A stretch of DNA of 64,000 bases from CAZNLH01 sp964573995 (GTDB lineage: Bacteria; Gemmatimonadota; CAZMKB01; CAZNLH01), in NCBI GenBank assembly GCA_964573995.1, contig CAZNLH010000005.1:41347-105346 (forward strand). The letters run 5' to 3'. The position numbers and the translations under genes are program-made. Position 1 is the stretch's first letter. Each line of letters begins with the position of its first letter. Of this stretch, positions 50,584-59,477 are shown in pieces. The notes under the pieces are model-generated. The model was not told the origin of the DNA. It saw only the letters and a program-made list of their open reading frames with translations, and did not search any database.

Positions 50584-51939
50584 TCATGTGAGTTCATCCA
50601 GGAAGGAAGCCCGCTCACCGGCCGTCTGCTCGAAGACCTTCCGCAGCAATCCACGGTACCGTTCGGACATGACGACGTCCCTCCTGCTCATGACCGTTCG
50701 GGCCGTTTCCTCGAAGTCCTTCCAGCGGTATTCCTCCATCCTCATACCATCCCCCCAGACGAAGGATGGAATTGATTTGGGCAAAACTCCCCTCCCTCCG
50801 TACAAGTTCGAGCCAGCCCCGCAGACAAAGCCCGTTGACATCAATGTCCCGATCCCCGTCTTGACATGATCACCGATATAAGCGCCGACCTTCGCCAACC
50901 CGGTATCCACCTCTTCGCCTCGGATCGCGACCCGAACAGGGCGGTAGTTGTTCTTGAGATCGCTGTTGGTACTCTGCGCGCCGAAATTGACCCATGAGCC
51001 GATATAACTGTGACCTATAAATCCACTATGGTACTTGTTTACGTAACCCTGGAATATCGACTGCTCGATTTCGCCTCCCAGCCGGCACTGCCTCCCGATG
51101 GAGCATCCCCCCCGGACATGGGCGCCCATTACACGAGCCCCCATGCCGATGAACGCAGGTCCTTCAATAATGGAGTGAGGTCCTATCACGACAGCCTTGT
51201 CGAGCAATATCGGTCCACGGGTTGCATCCATGACGGCAAACGGCTCTACGACAACACCCTCCGAGATCATGACCTCGTGATCGCCCCTGACATAGACAAG
51301 TGGATGGAACTCACCATTTCTGACGCCCTTTACCCCCCTCCGGGCCAATGCCTCAATATCCCGGGAGATCTCCCCCGGGTTTGCCTCCACCATGTCCCAG
51401 AGATGGGAGATGCACCTTCCACGGAGATCTATACGCAGGGGTTCGAGAGTCGAAAGTGAGGAGAGCCTCTCCTCGTTCGGGTTTCTAAGGTCTTCTGTTC
51501 GAAGACCCCCCACGGATGCGGGGAGGTAGTAGCCAATTAGGTTGCCAAGGTTATCGTAAAAGAAAGCGGATCTGCCCGCGGGGAGATCTCCCGGCACAGG
51601 GTCTTCCTCCGGGATGAACCCCGATGACAGGAAAAGGGTGCCACCCTCCACAACATCCCCTGCCGGAGGTCCCAGCCCAGCGCTGGCCGGAACCGCCCCG
51701 GCAACCCCGTAACCGTCCTCATCACCCGGGTACGCACTGGGTGCCCCCAGGTCCGGATGCGCAAGGAGGCGTTCCGGTTCCATACCCAATACCGCGACGA
51801 TCTTCTCCCCTATCGTGCCCGTGCCGGTGATCAAATGACAGACCGGTCGAGTGAGAGTAAGGGGATAGAATGCGTCCCTCAACATATCCGATTCGTAAAG
51901 CACCAGGTTGTGGTATGCGCGAGATGCAGGATCCATCAT
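50584..51939 (-). CDS. GlmU-like sugar nucleotidyltransferase (NTP_transf_4 type) with left-handed beta-helix
   Basis: About 451 residues. The N-terminal part (NLVLYESDMLRDAFYPLTLTRP) is the start of the NTP_transf_4 family, lacking the classical GxGxR signature loop. From about residue 255 a hexapeptide-repeat beta-helix follows (GVVVEPFAVMDATRGPILLDKAVVIGPHSIIEG onward, quoted in part), ending with FVWGDGMRMEEYRWKDF. Relatives are annotated as putative sugar nucleotidyl or acyltransferases; activity is unproven. The ATG overlaps the SPOR gene stop by four bases. It sits beside manC. Confidence 0.75.
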   Translation of the reverse strand: MMDPASRAYHNLVLYESDMLRDAFYPLTLTRPVCHLITGTGTIGEKIVAVLGMEPERLLAHPDLGAPSAYPGDEDGYGVAGAVPASAGLGPPAGDVVEGGTLFLSSGFIPEEDPVPGDLPAGRSAFFYDNLGNLIGYYLPASVGGLRTEDLRNPNEERLSSLSTLEPLRIDLRGRCISHLWDMVEANPGEISRDIEALARRGVKGVRNGEFHPLVYVRGDHEVMISEGVVVEPFAVMDATRGPILLDKAVVIGPHSIIEGPAFIGMGARVMGAHVRGGCSIGRQCRLGGEIEQSIFQGYVNKYHSGFIGHSYIGSWVNFGAQSTNSDLKNNYRPVRVAIRGEEVDTGLAKVGAYIGDHVKTGIGTLMSTGFVCGAGSNLYGGRGVLPKSIPSFVWGDGMRMEEYRWKDFEETARTVMSRRDVVMSERYRGLLRKVFEQTAGERASFLDELT

Positions 51940-52415
51940 TTCCGATCTCTCCCGCTCTGTTTCGGAACCTCGACGATCCATGCATCTTCATACCCCAGGC
52001 CCACTATCTTATTCCTCATGCCTTCCGCTTCCGTCCTGGTGGAGAAATCCCCGACCCTGACCTTGTAGTAAGGATCTATATAATCGATGTATACCGAATC
52101 AGGGATCATCCCCCTCAATACCCCAACGACCCCCTCCGCTTCCTCCCTCACGGTCGAGGCGACTACCTGGACACGATATTCCAGTCCCACGGCCCCGGGT
52201 ATCACTGCTCCACTCGTGGTCGAATCTATCGTCCCTTCGATCACCTTCCCCTCCACCACCGACTTCCCCAGCAGTTCGTCGATATCTGTCGATTGACTCT
52301 TGTTCCGTGCAGCGCAACCCGACGCCAGGACAGTCACCAATGCCATGATAATCGATAATTTCCCTGTGGAAGAGCAGACCTTGCTCAATCCCTTATTCCT
52401 CGCCGCCTTCGCCAT
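51936..52415 (-). CDS. SPOR-domain lipoprotein
   Basis: 159 residues. A lipoprotein signal ends at VLASGC (Cys34); the C-terminal 70 residues form a SPOR domain (YRVQVVASTVREEAE, YIDYIDPYYKVRVGDFSTRTEAE), which binds denuded glycan strands at division sites. Its start overlaps the manC end by 23 bases. It is probably a cell-envelope or division-associated protein. The middle (residues 40-75) is low-complexity. Confidence 0.85.
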   Translation of the reverse strand: MAKAARNKGLSKVCSSTGKLSIIMALVTVLASGCAARNKSQSTDIDELLGKSVVEGKVIEGTIDSTTSGAVIPGAVGLEYRVQVVASTVREEAEGVVGVLRGMIPDSVYIDYIDPYYKVRVGDFSTRTEAEGMRNKIVGLGYEDAWIVEVPKQSGRDRK

Positions 52416-53463
52416 CCCTCCATTTCCGGGCGAGTTTCTTCACCTCTTCCGCCTTTGACTTCGGACACACCATGGTTATCTCTCCGACACGCACGACAAC
52501 GAGGTCGTGCACTCCTACGAGAGCGACCGTGCCCTCCGAGGCGTAGACTATCGAGTCATGGACATCCTGCAAGATCGTATTCCCTATAGTCACGTTCCCC
52601 TTCTCATCAGTCGCCTCGCTGATACGCTCCAGTGACGTCCAGGATCCCAGGTCGTCCCACCTGAACCCGGCCGGAATCACCGCCATTCGATCCGATCTCT
52701 CCATGACGGCGTAATCGACGGAAATCTTATCCGCCCCCCCGTAAAAGTGATCCAATGCATCTCCTTCACGCTCGGTATCGACTTCCCCGCGGATCGCCAT
52801 GAGCGAGCGATAGAGTCCGGGCGCATACCTGTTCACCTCATCGAGAAAGACATCTCCCTTCCAGACAAACATCCCGCTGTTCCAGAGATAGTCCCCCCTG
52901 CTTAGGTATCCCACGGCAGTCTCGAGATCTGGCTTCTCTACAAATGCCCCCACGTGGTAAACCGGCCCATCCTCGGACTCTTCCAGGAGTTCTCCCCGCT
53001 TAATATATCCATATCCCGTGGCGGGATAACCGGGAGAGATGCCGAAGGTGACAATATATCCACGTTCAGCCACCTGGGAGGCATGTAGCACTTGCCCTTG
53101 AAAACGTTCCTCGTCCTGTATGAAATGATCCGCCGGGAACATCGCGATCACTCCGCTAGGATCCCTCCCGAGGATCTTTAAAGTCACCAGCGCGGCGGCA
53201 GGGGCGGTGTTCTTCCCGATCGGCTCGAGGACCAGGTTCCCCGCCGGCAGCCGCGGAAAGAGTCCCTTGACAGGACCCTCCAGGTTGCGGGAAGTGATGA
53301 TAAACACCCGGTCCAAGGGAACGACCGGTTCGAGGCGTCCTACGGCGTGGGCCAATAACGGCCGGTTACCTAATAGGGGAGCCAGTTGCTTGGGACGTTC
53401 CGGCGTGCTCAACGGCCAGAACCTCTCGCCGATCCCCCCCGCCATTATCACAGCGTGAAGCAT
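52393..53463 (-). CDS. manC: Mannose-1-phosphate guanylyltransferase
   Basis: About 356 residues from ATG 53463, with GGAGG five bases upstream. AVIMAGGIGERFWPLSTPERPKQ is the nucleotidyltransferase signature; LEPIGKNTAPAAALV, MFPADHFI and FVEKPD follow in order, and NSGMFVWKGD matches ManC. It makes GDP-mannose from mannose-1-phosphate and GTP, feeding gmd and rmd. The C-terminal phosphomannose isomerase domain of the long ManC form is absent. It heads the five-gene run ending with the lipoprotein. Confidence 0.94.
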   Translation of the reverse strand: MLHAVIMAGGIGERFWPLSTPERPKQLAPLLGNRPLLAHAVGRLEPVVPLDRVFIITSRNLEGPVKGLFPRLPAGNLVLEPIGKNTAPAAALVTLKILGRDPSGVIAMFPADHFIQDEERFQGQVLHASQVAERGYIVTFGISPGYPATGYGYIKRGELLEESEDGPVYHVGAFVEKPDLETAVGYLSRGDYLWNSGMFVWKGDVFLDEVNRYAPGLYRSLMAIRGEVDTEREGDALDHFYGGADKISVDYAVMERSDRMAVIPAGFRWDDLGSWTSLERISEATDEKGNVTIGNTILQDVHDSIVYASEGTVALVGVHDLVVVRVGEITMVCPKSKAEEVKKLARKWRDGEGGEE

Positions 53464-53691
53464 CTTTCCTCCATCCATACAATATCAAATACAAATCGTC
53501 CTGTACAGGTATCGCTCTTGGTTCCATGTTTGCATACAACACTGAATCTCTATGACGACCAGGAGCCAGGAGATATTCCGAGCGATATCGCAGGAGGGGT
53601 AAGATCCCTGCTATCCTACCGCGAGGCTCGCGACGTGCAACGTTCAACCCGGAGGAACAGAGGTATATTTTTGTGGGCAATATCGAGTCAA

Positions 53692-54648
53692 TCAGAGCGG
53701 GCCGCTTGATTTCCTTCGGTTGAAGACGATCACGGAGCCCTCGATGGATTTCCCGTATTCTTTGACCTGCGCGGCCAGCGAGCTGATTTGGGCTGGATGC
53801 TGGAAGTTTATATCCTCCGAAGTGATGACTGCAATGGTCACACACAACTGGGTCGGGATCTTCACACGCTTCTTGTCCCGCCTGACGTGTTCGTAATACC
53901 CGACGCGGAGTTCCTTATCGTTGAAGAACCGATACGAATTCTCCCCGATCTTCTTGAGTACGTACTGGGCTATCTCCTCCGTCCTCTCTATAGTAGATAT
54001 TATGATAAAGTCATCCCCTCCGATATGCCCGAGGAAGTCATTGCCGTTACCCTTCTTCTCCAGGGCCTCCACGAGTATCTCGGAGATCGACTGTATGACG
54101 TCGTCCCCCTGGAGAAAACCATAGTGATCGTTATACTCCTTGAAGTTGTCCAGGTCGAAATACATCCAACTGTAACAACCGCCGTTGGAAATCCGCCTCG
54201 CCGTCTCCTTGCGGATCGTCACGTTCCCCGGCAGGCCGGTCAGGGGGCTGGACAACTTAAGTGCGGAGTTCTTGATCAGGATGTTGTTCACGCGGGCAAG
54301 GAGTTCCCCGGAGACGAATGGCTTTGTCAGGAAGTCGTCGGCACCGATGTTGAACCCCTTGATCTTGTCCTCGACCCCCCTCATGGCGGACAGGAAGATG
54401 ATCGGTATGTGCCGGGTCTTGAATTGAGACCTCAGGATATGACATATCTGGAAGCCGTCTATATCCGGCATCACGATGTCGAGGATAATCAGGTCGGGAT
54501 GCTCCTCCTCTACCACCTTGAGTGCCTCTTGTCCGGAATTGGCTACAAGGACGGAATAACCGGCACCCTCGAGGCGCATCTTAATCACCTTGACGAGGTG
54601 AGGCTCATCGTCAACGAGAAGGATCCGCTGTTTTTCCTCCAGTATCAT
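53692..54648 (-). CDS. Response regulator with GGDEF-type (GGDDF) output domain
   Basis: 318 residues. Receiver domain 7-125 with phospho-acceptor D57 (LIILDIVMPDIDG), acidic pair DD13-14 and K109. The output domain (about 135-310) has SSPLTGLPGN, YFDLDNFKEYND, GDDVI and the signature HIGGDDF at 209-214 instead of GG[DE]EF. The inhibitory I-site R-x-x-D is missing (NGND at 201-204). It may be a diguanylate cyclase without product inhibition, or a degenerate sensor-like domain. No kinase is adjacent. The leader contains TTTCGC repeats. Confidence 0.88.
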   Translation of the reverse strand: MILEEKQRILLVDDEPHLVKVIKMRLEGAGYSVLVANSGQEALKVVEEEHPDLIILDIVMPDIDGFQICHILRSQFKTRHIPIIFLSAMRGVEDKIKGFNIGADDFLTKPFVSGELLARVNNILIKNSALKLSSPLTGLPGNVTIRKETARRISNGGCYSWMYFDLDNFKEYNDHYGFLQGDDVIQSISEILVEALEKKGNGNDFLGHIGGDDFIIISTIERTEEIAQYVLKKIGENSYRFFNDKELRVGYYEHVRRDKKRVKIPTQLCVTIAVITSEDINFQHPAQISSLAAQVKEYGKSIEGSVIVFNRRKSSGPL

Positions 54649-54684
54649 ACACCACCCTTATCAAAACGGGAAGTAACTACTCAG

Positions 54685-54788
54685 TTTTCGCCCCTCAGCG
54701 AAATATTTCGCTACGCAACTGAATAAGCAATTTCTATACCAGAGGATTCGAGCGGATCATTCTTCCGCGGGATCCCTCGCCTTTTCGC
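54685..54788. promoter_or_regulatory. Cluster of TTTCGC/GCGAAA half-sites, including a perfect 16-bp palindrome
   Basis: AGCGAAATATTTCGCT at 54697-54712 is a perfect palindrome. A further TTTTCGC lies at 54685-54691, six bases before it, and another TTTTCGC at 54782-54788, giving four half-sites in about 100 bases in the leader of the GGDDF regulator. This spacing looks like an operator array for a dimeric regulator (inference). As RNA it could also form a hairpin. Confidence 0.45.
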
Positions 54789-54834
54789 TAACAACCGGCA
54801 CGGGAACCCACCCCTCGCAACTTTCAGGAGATAA

Positions 54835-54863
54835 AAATTAGGCTTCCACGTCATAAAAGTCAA
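54835..54863 (-). promoter_or_regulatory. Sigma-70 promoter for the GGDDF response regulator
   Basis: Minus-strand TTGACT (54858-54863), 17-base spacer, TAATTT (54835-54840), about 20 bases after the recG stop. Start near 54828 gives a 180-base leader that includes the half-site cluster. Confidence 0.6.
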
Positions 54864-54883
54864 GTGGATGCATCCACATTCAA

Positions 54884-56986
54884 TCACCCTATCCGGATAT
54901 TTTTGACCTTGTCCCTGTACCTGCGGGAAAGTTCGGCCCTCAACCTCTCGTGTTCCCGGCTCTTAAGATCTCCGTCTTCCCGGATCACACGAAAGGCCTC
55001 TTCCCGTGCAAGAGAGAGGACCTCCTTGTCGTCCACGAGGCTCGCAACCTTCAAATCGGGGATCCCGTGCTGCCTCGTCCCCAGGAAGTCGCCGGGTCCC
55101 CTGATCCTGAGGTCTTCTTCCGCAACCTTGAACCCGTCGTTCGTCTTCTGAAGGACGCTCAGTCGTTCAATGGATCTCGTGCCTATGTCATCCGAGACAA
55201 AGAGGATACAAAAGGCGTCCCTGTCTCCCCTTCCCACCCTGCCCCTTAGTTGATGGAGTTGGGAAAGGCCAAAACGCTCCGCGTGTTCAACTACCATAAT
55301 CGACGCCTCCGGCATATCGACTCCCACCTCGATGACCGTGGTGCTCACGAGTATATCCAAATTCCCCTCTTCAAACTTTGTCATCACTTCCTGCTTCTCA
55401 TCTCCCCTGAGCCTCCCGTGTACCAGCCCGACACGAAGGCCGGGGAATATCTCGTCCCGGTATTTCCGCTCCCAGGTCATTGCGTCCTTCAGGTCGAGCC
55501 TCTCTGACTCTTCCACCAGGGGGAAAACGACGAAGACCTGGTCTCCCTCCTTGACCCTCCGCCGGATAAAATCGTAGACCTTCGCCCTCCGCTCTTCCCC
55601 GACGATCCGGGTTATCACGGGCTTCCGCCCCGGCGGCATCTCGTCGATGACCGACAGGTCGAGATCGCCGTACAGGGTCAGCGCCAGGGAGCGTGGAATG
55701 GGCGTGGCCGTCATCACCAGGCAGTCCGGGTTCTCCCCCTTCTCCATCAAGCCGACACGCTGGTTTACACCGAAGCGGTGCTGTTCGTCCACCACCACCA
55801 GACCGAGCCGCCGGAAGTCGACCCCCTCCTGTATCAAGGCGTGGGTCCCTACGACTATATCGATTTCACCGCGGGCGATCGCCGCACGGCGCGACTCCCT
55901 TTCAGCCCTGTCTGCGCTTCCAGTCAGGCAGATGAGCCTCACATCGATATCGCCCAAGAGGCGCCTCAGTTTCCGCTGATGCTGTTCGGCAAGGATCTCG
56001 GTCGGCGCCATCAGGGCTGCCTGGTAGCCGTTCTCCACCGCCCTCAGCATCGAGAAGAGGGATACTATCGTCTTCCCGGAGCCGACATCGCCCTGTAGAA
56101 GACGGTTCATCGGCGACGATGAGGCCATGTCCCCATATATCTCCTTGATGACCCTGACCTGCGCCCCCGTCAGTTTAAAGGGTAATCTCCCATAGAGACT
56201 CGGGACATACCGGTTGAGCGGCTTGAATGCGATCCCCCCCCTCCTCTCCTTCTTGAGCCTGTGCCGCAAGGCCAGGATCAGTTGCAGGTAAAAGAACTCT
56301 TCGAAGACCAACCGGCGCCTCGCCGCCTCCTTGGAAGAAAGGTCCTCAGGAAAGTGCATCTGGCTGAGCGATTCCTGAATAGGCGGGAGGTCATATCGCC
56401 TGAGGATCGAGGCCGGCAGGGATTCCTTTACCTGATCGCCCGCGAGGTCGAACGAGGTCCGGATAACCCTCCTGATAGCCTTGTGGTTGAGGCCCTGGGT
56501 AGCTGGATATATCGGCACGAGGGGGCCAAGATCCTCCCGGGAAGAAAGCGAGTCGTCCTGGAGTATGCTCCACTCTTTAGGGTGTAACTGCAGACCGTGA
56601 TAGAGCCTGACCTCTCCGTTAAGGACCAGCAAATCGCCGATCCGGAACTCCCTCTCTCTGAACGGCTGGTTGAACCAGACGCACTCAACCCTACCCGTTC
56701 GATCCTCAACCGACAAGACGAGGTTTGCCATGCCCCGGCGGGTCCGCTGGACATTCTTCAGAACGACCTTTCCCAGGATGGTCGCCTTCCGGCCCGGCCT
56801 GAGGGCGGAGATCTCCTGGATGTCGGCTATATCGACGTAACTCCTCGGGAAGAAGAACAGGAGGTCCCTCAAGACCTTTAGTCCCAACTTCTCGAAAAGT
56901 TTTGCCCTCGAAGGACCCACCCCGGGAAGGAACTGGAGAGGGGATTTAAGATTGTACTTGGAGGTCTTCCGATCTTCGATCGTCAT
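54884..56986 (-). CDS. recG: ATP-dependent DNA helicase RecG
   Basis: 700 residues. The N-terminal wedge domain has LQFLPGVGPSRAKLFEKLG (HhH) and an OB-fold (LRPGRKATILGKVV); the SF2 motor has LLQGDVGSGKT (Walker A), VVVDEQHRFG (DEQH box), TATPIPRSLALT and QLRGRVGRG. The C-terminal TRG motif region is FLGTRQHGIPDLKVASL. It remodels stalled forks and Holliday junctions. Its start overlaps the ftsY stop by four bases. Confidence 0.95.
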   Translation of the reverse strand: MTIEDRKTSKYNLKSPLQFLPGVGPSRAKLFEKLGLKVLRDLLFFFPRSYVDIADIQEISALRPGRKATILGKVVLKNVQRTRRGMANLVLSVEDRTGRVECVWFNQPFREREFRIGDLLVLNGEVRLYHGLQLHPKEWSILQDDSLSSREDLGPLVPIYPATQGLNHKAIRRVIRTSFDLAGDQVKESLPASILRRYDLPPIQESLSQMHFPEDLSSKEAARRRLVFEEFFYLQLILALRHRLKKERRGGIAFKPLNRYVPSLYGRLPFKLTGAQVRVIKEIYGDMASSSPMNRLLQGDVGSGKTIVSLFSMLRAVENGYQAALMAPTEILAEQHQRKLRRLLGDIDVRLICLTGSADRAERESRRAAIARGEIDIVVGTHALIQEGVDFRRLGLVVVDEQHRFGVNQRVGLMEKGENPDCLVMTATPIPRSLALTLYGDLDLSVIDEMPPGRKPVITRIVGEERRAKVYDFIRRRVKEGDQVFVVFPLVEESERLDLKDAMTWERKYRDEIFPGLRVGLVHGRLRGDEKQEVMTKFEEGNLDILVSTTVIEVGVDMPEASIMVVEHAERFGLSQLHQLRGRVGRGDRDAFCILFVSDDIGTRSIERLSVLQKTNDGFKVAEEDLRIRGPGDFLGTRQHGIPDLKVASLVDDKEVLSLAREEAFRVIREDGDLKSREHERLRAELSRRYRDKVKNIRIG

Positions 56987-57924
56987 GATCCCGAGAAGCC
57001 ATCTCCCTGGATATGGGCACGGGAGGTCCCGATATCGGGCAGACCAAGGAGCCTTGATGTAAAGGTGCCGGCTTCGAAGGGGACGAGGTCGCCTGGGCCC
57101 TCTCCGGTGCCAAGGAGTTTGACGGGCACCTTGAGTTCATGGGCGATAGAGACGACGATCCCCCCCTTAGAGGTCCCTTCCATCTTGCACAAGGCGATAC
57201 CGCTCAGGCCGAGCGCCTCGTGGAAGACCCTCGCCTGCCGAAGGGCATTCTGACCTGTCGTTGCGTCCAGGACGAGGAGGACTTCGTGCGGCGCCGAGGG
57301 AACGAGGCTCGCGGCCACCCTACGCATCTTCTTGAGTTCCTCCATGAGCATCCCGCTGGTGTGAAGTCTTCCCGCAGTATCGCATATAACGACATCGATC
57401 CCGCGGCCTCGCGCCGCCTGGATACCGTCATAGAGGACCGACGCGGGGTCGGCACCACTCCCCTGGCCCACGACGTCACAGCCCACGCGCAACGCCCACT
57501 TCTTTAATTGTTCAACCGCGCCGGCGCGGAAGGTATCGGCGGCCACGAGGAGCACGGAAAGGCCCTGCTCCCGATACCGCAGGGCGAGCTTTGCGCACGT
57601 GGTCGTCTTCCCCGTGCCGTTAGTGCCTACGATAAGGATTACCGAAGGCCCGCAGACCGTTGAGGGATCATGGATGGTGTGGGATATCTCATCACCTATC
57701 GTGAGAATGGACACTATCTCATCGAATATTTCCCTTCCCGCCCCGCCATCACCTTCCTTCGCCACGGATGAGGCCCTCCTCACCAGCCGCATGGTCAAAT
57801 CCACGCCAAAATCGGCGGATATCAGGCGCTCCTCGAGCCTCTCCAGGAACTCCCCATCTGGTCTATGGGATAGTATCTCCTGGAGGTTTAGCGACTTGAT
57901 CTTCCGCCAGAAATCCTTCATCAT
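56983..57924 (-). CDS. ftsY: Signal recognition particle receptor FtsY
   Basis: 313 residues: NG domains only, without the acidic A domain of E. coli FtsY. G1 VGTNGTGKTTTCAKLA, G3 ICDTAGRLHTSG, and G4/5 LCKMEGTSKGG followed by ELKVPVKLLGTGEGPGDL. The usual TKLDGTAKGG reads CKMEGTSKGG here, a mild deviation at the base-specificity loop. It receives SRP-ribosome complexes at the inner membrane. Encoded between icd (82 bases upstream) and recG (overlapping). N-terminal amphipathic helix (DFWRKIKSLNLQEIL) may bind the membrane. Confidence 0.94.
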   Translation of the reverse strand: MMKDFWRKIKSLNLQEILSHRPDGEFLERLEERLISADFGVDLTMRLVRRASSVAKEGDGGAGREIFDEIVSILTIGDEISHTIHDPSTVCGPSVILIVGTNGTGKTTTCAKLALRYREQGLSVLLVAADTFRAGAVEQLKKWALRVGCDVVGQGSGADPASVLYDGIQAARGRGIDVVICDTAGRLHTSGMLMEELKKMRRVAASLVPSAPHEVLLVLDATTGQNALRQARVFHEALGLSGIALCKMEGTSKGGIVVSIAHELKVPVKLLGTGEGPGDLVPFEAGTFTSRLLGLPDIGTSRAHIQGDGFSGS

Positions 57925-58006
57925 GGTCGATATCAGGTCCTCCAGAGCTCCCCACTGTCCGCTCTCGCCACGGCCCGCCCGCGCGATCGAGGGTCAACGA
58001 CATTCT

Positions 58007-59254
58007 CTATTTCATGTTCTCCACTATGGCGTCGGCGTACTCGCTGCACTTCAGCAGAGTAGCGCCCTCCATCTGCCTCTCGAGGTCGTACGTCACCCGT
58101 TTCTGCAGGATCGTCTCTTGCATACCCTTGACAACGAGGTCTGCAGCCTCCTGCCAACCGAGGTATTCAAGCATCATGACCCCCGAGAGGATCAGCGATC
58201 CTGGATTGACCTTGTCCTGGCCGGTATACTTGGGGGCGGTCCCGTGGGTCGCCTCGAAGAGGGCCGTGTAGTCGCCGATATTTGCGCCCGGGGCCATGCC
58301 CAGCCCACCGACCTGGGCGGCGCAGGCGTCGGAGAGATAGTCCCCGTTCAGGTTCAGCGTGGCGATGACGTCGTATTCGTCGGTGCGGGTCAAGATCTGC
58401 TGGAACATCGAATCGGCGATCCGGTCCTTGACTACGATCTTGTCCTCGGGTACCCGGCCGCCGTGCATTTCCCAGAGGTCACTCTCCGTTATTGTTCGGT
58501 CACCGAACTCCTCGCGGGCCACCTCATAGCCCCAGTCCCTGAAGGCCCCCTCGGTGTACTTCATGATATTCCCCTTGTGGACGAGCGTAACGCTCCTCCG
58601 GCCGCGGTCGAGGGCGTACCGGATCGCCTTGCGCACGAGTTGCTTAGTACCGGTGATGCTGATCGGCTTGATTCCTATCCCGGAGTCCTCTCTCACCTCC
58701 ACCGAAAGGTCTCGCTTGAGAAACTCGATGAGCCTCCTGGCCTCCGGTGTCGCCTCCTGCCACTCTATACCGGCATAGACATCCTCTGTGTTCTCCCTGA
58801 AGATGACCACGTCCATCCTCTCGGGATGCCTGACGGGGCTCGGGACCCCACTGAAGTAGCGAACCGGCCTTACGCAGGCGTAAAGGTTCAAGGTCCTCCG
58901 CAATGTCACGTTCAAACTTCGGTAGCCACCGCCGACCGGCGTCGTCAGGGGGCCCTTGATCGCTACTATAAAGTGCTCTATCGCACGGAATGTATCTCCC
59001 GGCAAGACCTTTCCGTATATCTTATCGGCCTTTCCGCCGGCATAGGCCTCCATCCATGCTATCCGCCTCTCACCTCCGTAAGCCCTCTCGATAGATGCAT
59101 CAAGGACCTTCTTGGACGCGGCCCAGATATCGGGACCAATCCCATCTCCCTCTATGAAGGGAATGATAGGGTGCCGAGGTACATTTATCTTACCATCTTC
59201 GACCGTGATGGGCTCCCCATCACCAGGGACCACGAGTTTCTCAAAGTCCGACAT
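58007..59254 (-). CDS. icd: NADP-dependent isocitrate dehydrogenase
   Basis: 415 residues. PIIPFIEGDGIGPDIW start; GGGYRSLNVTLRRTLNLYACVRP carries the substrate serine and arginines; YAGIEW; NLNGDYLSDACAAQVGGLGMAPG; and HGTAPKYTGQDKVNPGS with the lysine-tyrosine that confers NADP preference in E. coli. It oxidises isocitrate to 2-oxoglutarate in the citric acid cycle. A TAGGAGG site precedes the ATG. It has its own promoter and leads into ftsY-recG. Confidence 0.96.
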   Translation of the reverse strand: MSDFEKLVVPGDGEPITVEDGKINVPRHPIIPFIEGDGIGPDIWAASKKVLDASIERAYGGERRIAWMEAYAGGKADKIYGKVLPGDTFRAIEHFIVAIKGPLTTPVGGGYRSLNVTLRRTLNLYACVRPVRYFSGVPSPVRHPERMDVVIFRENTEDVYAGIEWQEATPEARRLIEFLKRDLSVEVREDSGIGIKPISITGTKQLVRKAIRYALDRGRRSVTLVHKGNIMKYTEGAFRDWGYEVAREEFGDRTITESDLWEMHGGRVPEDKIVVKDRIADSMFQQILTRTDEYDVIATLNLNGDYLSDACAAQVGGLGMAPGANIGDYTALFEATHGTAPKYTGQDKVNPGSLILSGVMMLEYLGWQEAADLVVKGMQETILQKRVTYDLERQMEGATLLKCSEYADAIVENMK

Positions 59255-59399
59255 AAATACCTCCTATTGTAAGACGATATCAAGACGCCGACCTGCGGCA
59301 TCGCGAAAGTTGAGGGGAGTAGTTGAAGTTCCCATGAAATCCATCACTTGGTACCAAAGAAACGCCCGTGCGGGGGCTGGATCCCCGTGCGTACCGATT

Positions 59400-59428
59400 A
59401 CATTAACCGATAGGAAAATCGTTGTCAA
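59400..59428 (-). promoter_or_regulatory. Sigma-70 promoter for icd
   Basis: Minus-strand TTGACA (59423-59428), exactly 17 bases, TAATGT (59400-59405). Start near 59393 gives a 140-base leader with a small CGGGG/CCCCG hairpin around 59365-59390. Confidence 0.7.
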
Positions 59429-59477
59429 ATATAAAATCGCGGCTTCTGTATTGAAGACCAGACGCGGAGAACGCCTG

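Noticed and set aside
57599..59272. A 557-codon plus-strand open frame opposite ftsY and icd
   Set aside because: It is an antisense shadow of two well-conserved genes, created by the GC-rich third codon positions; no recognisable domain and no ribosome site.
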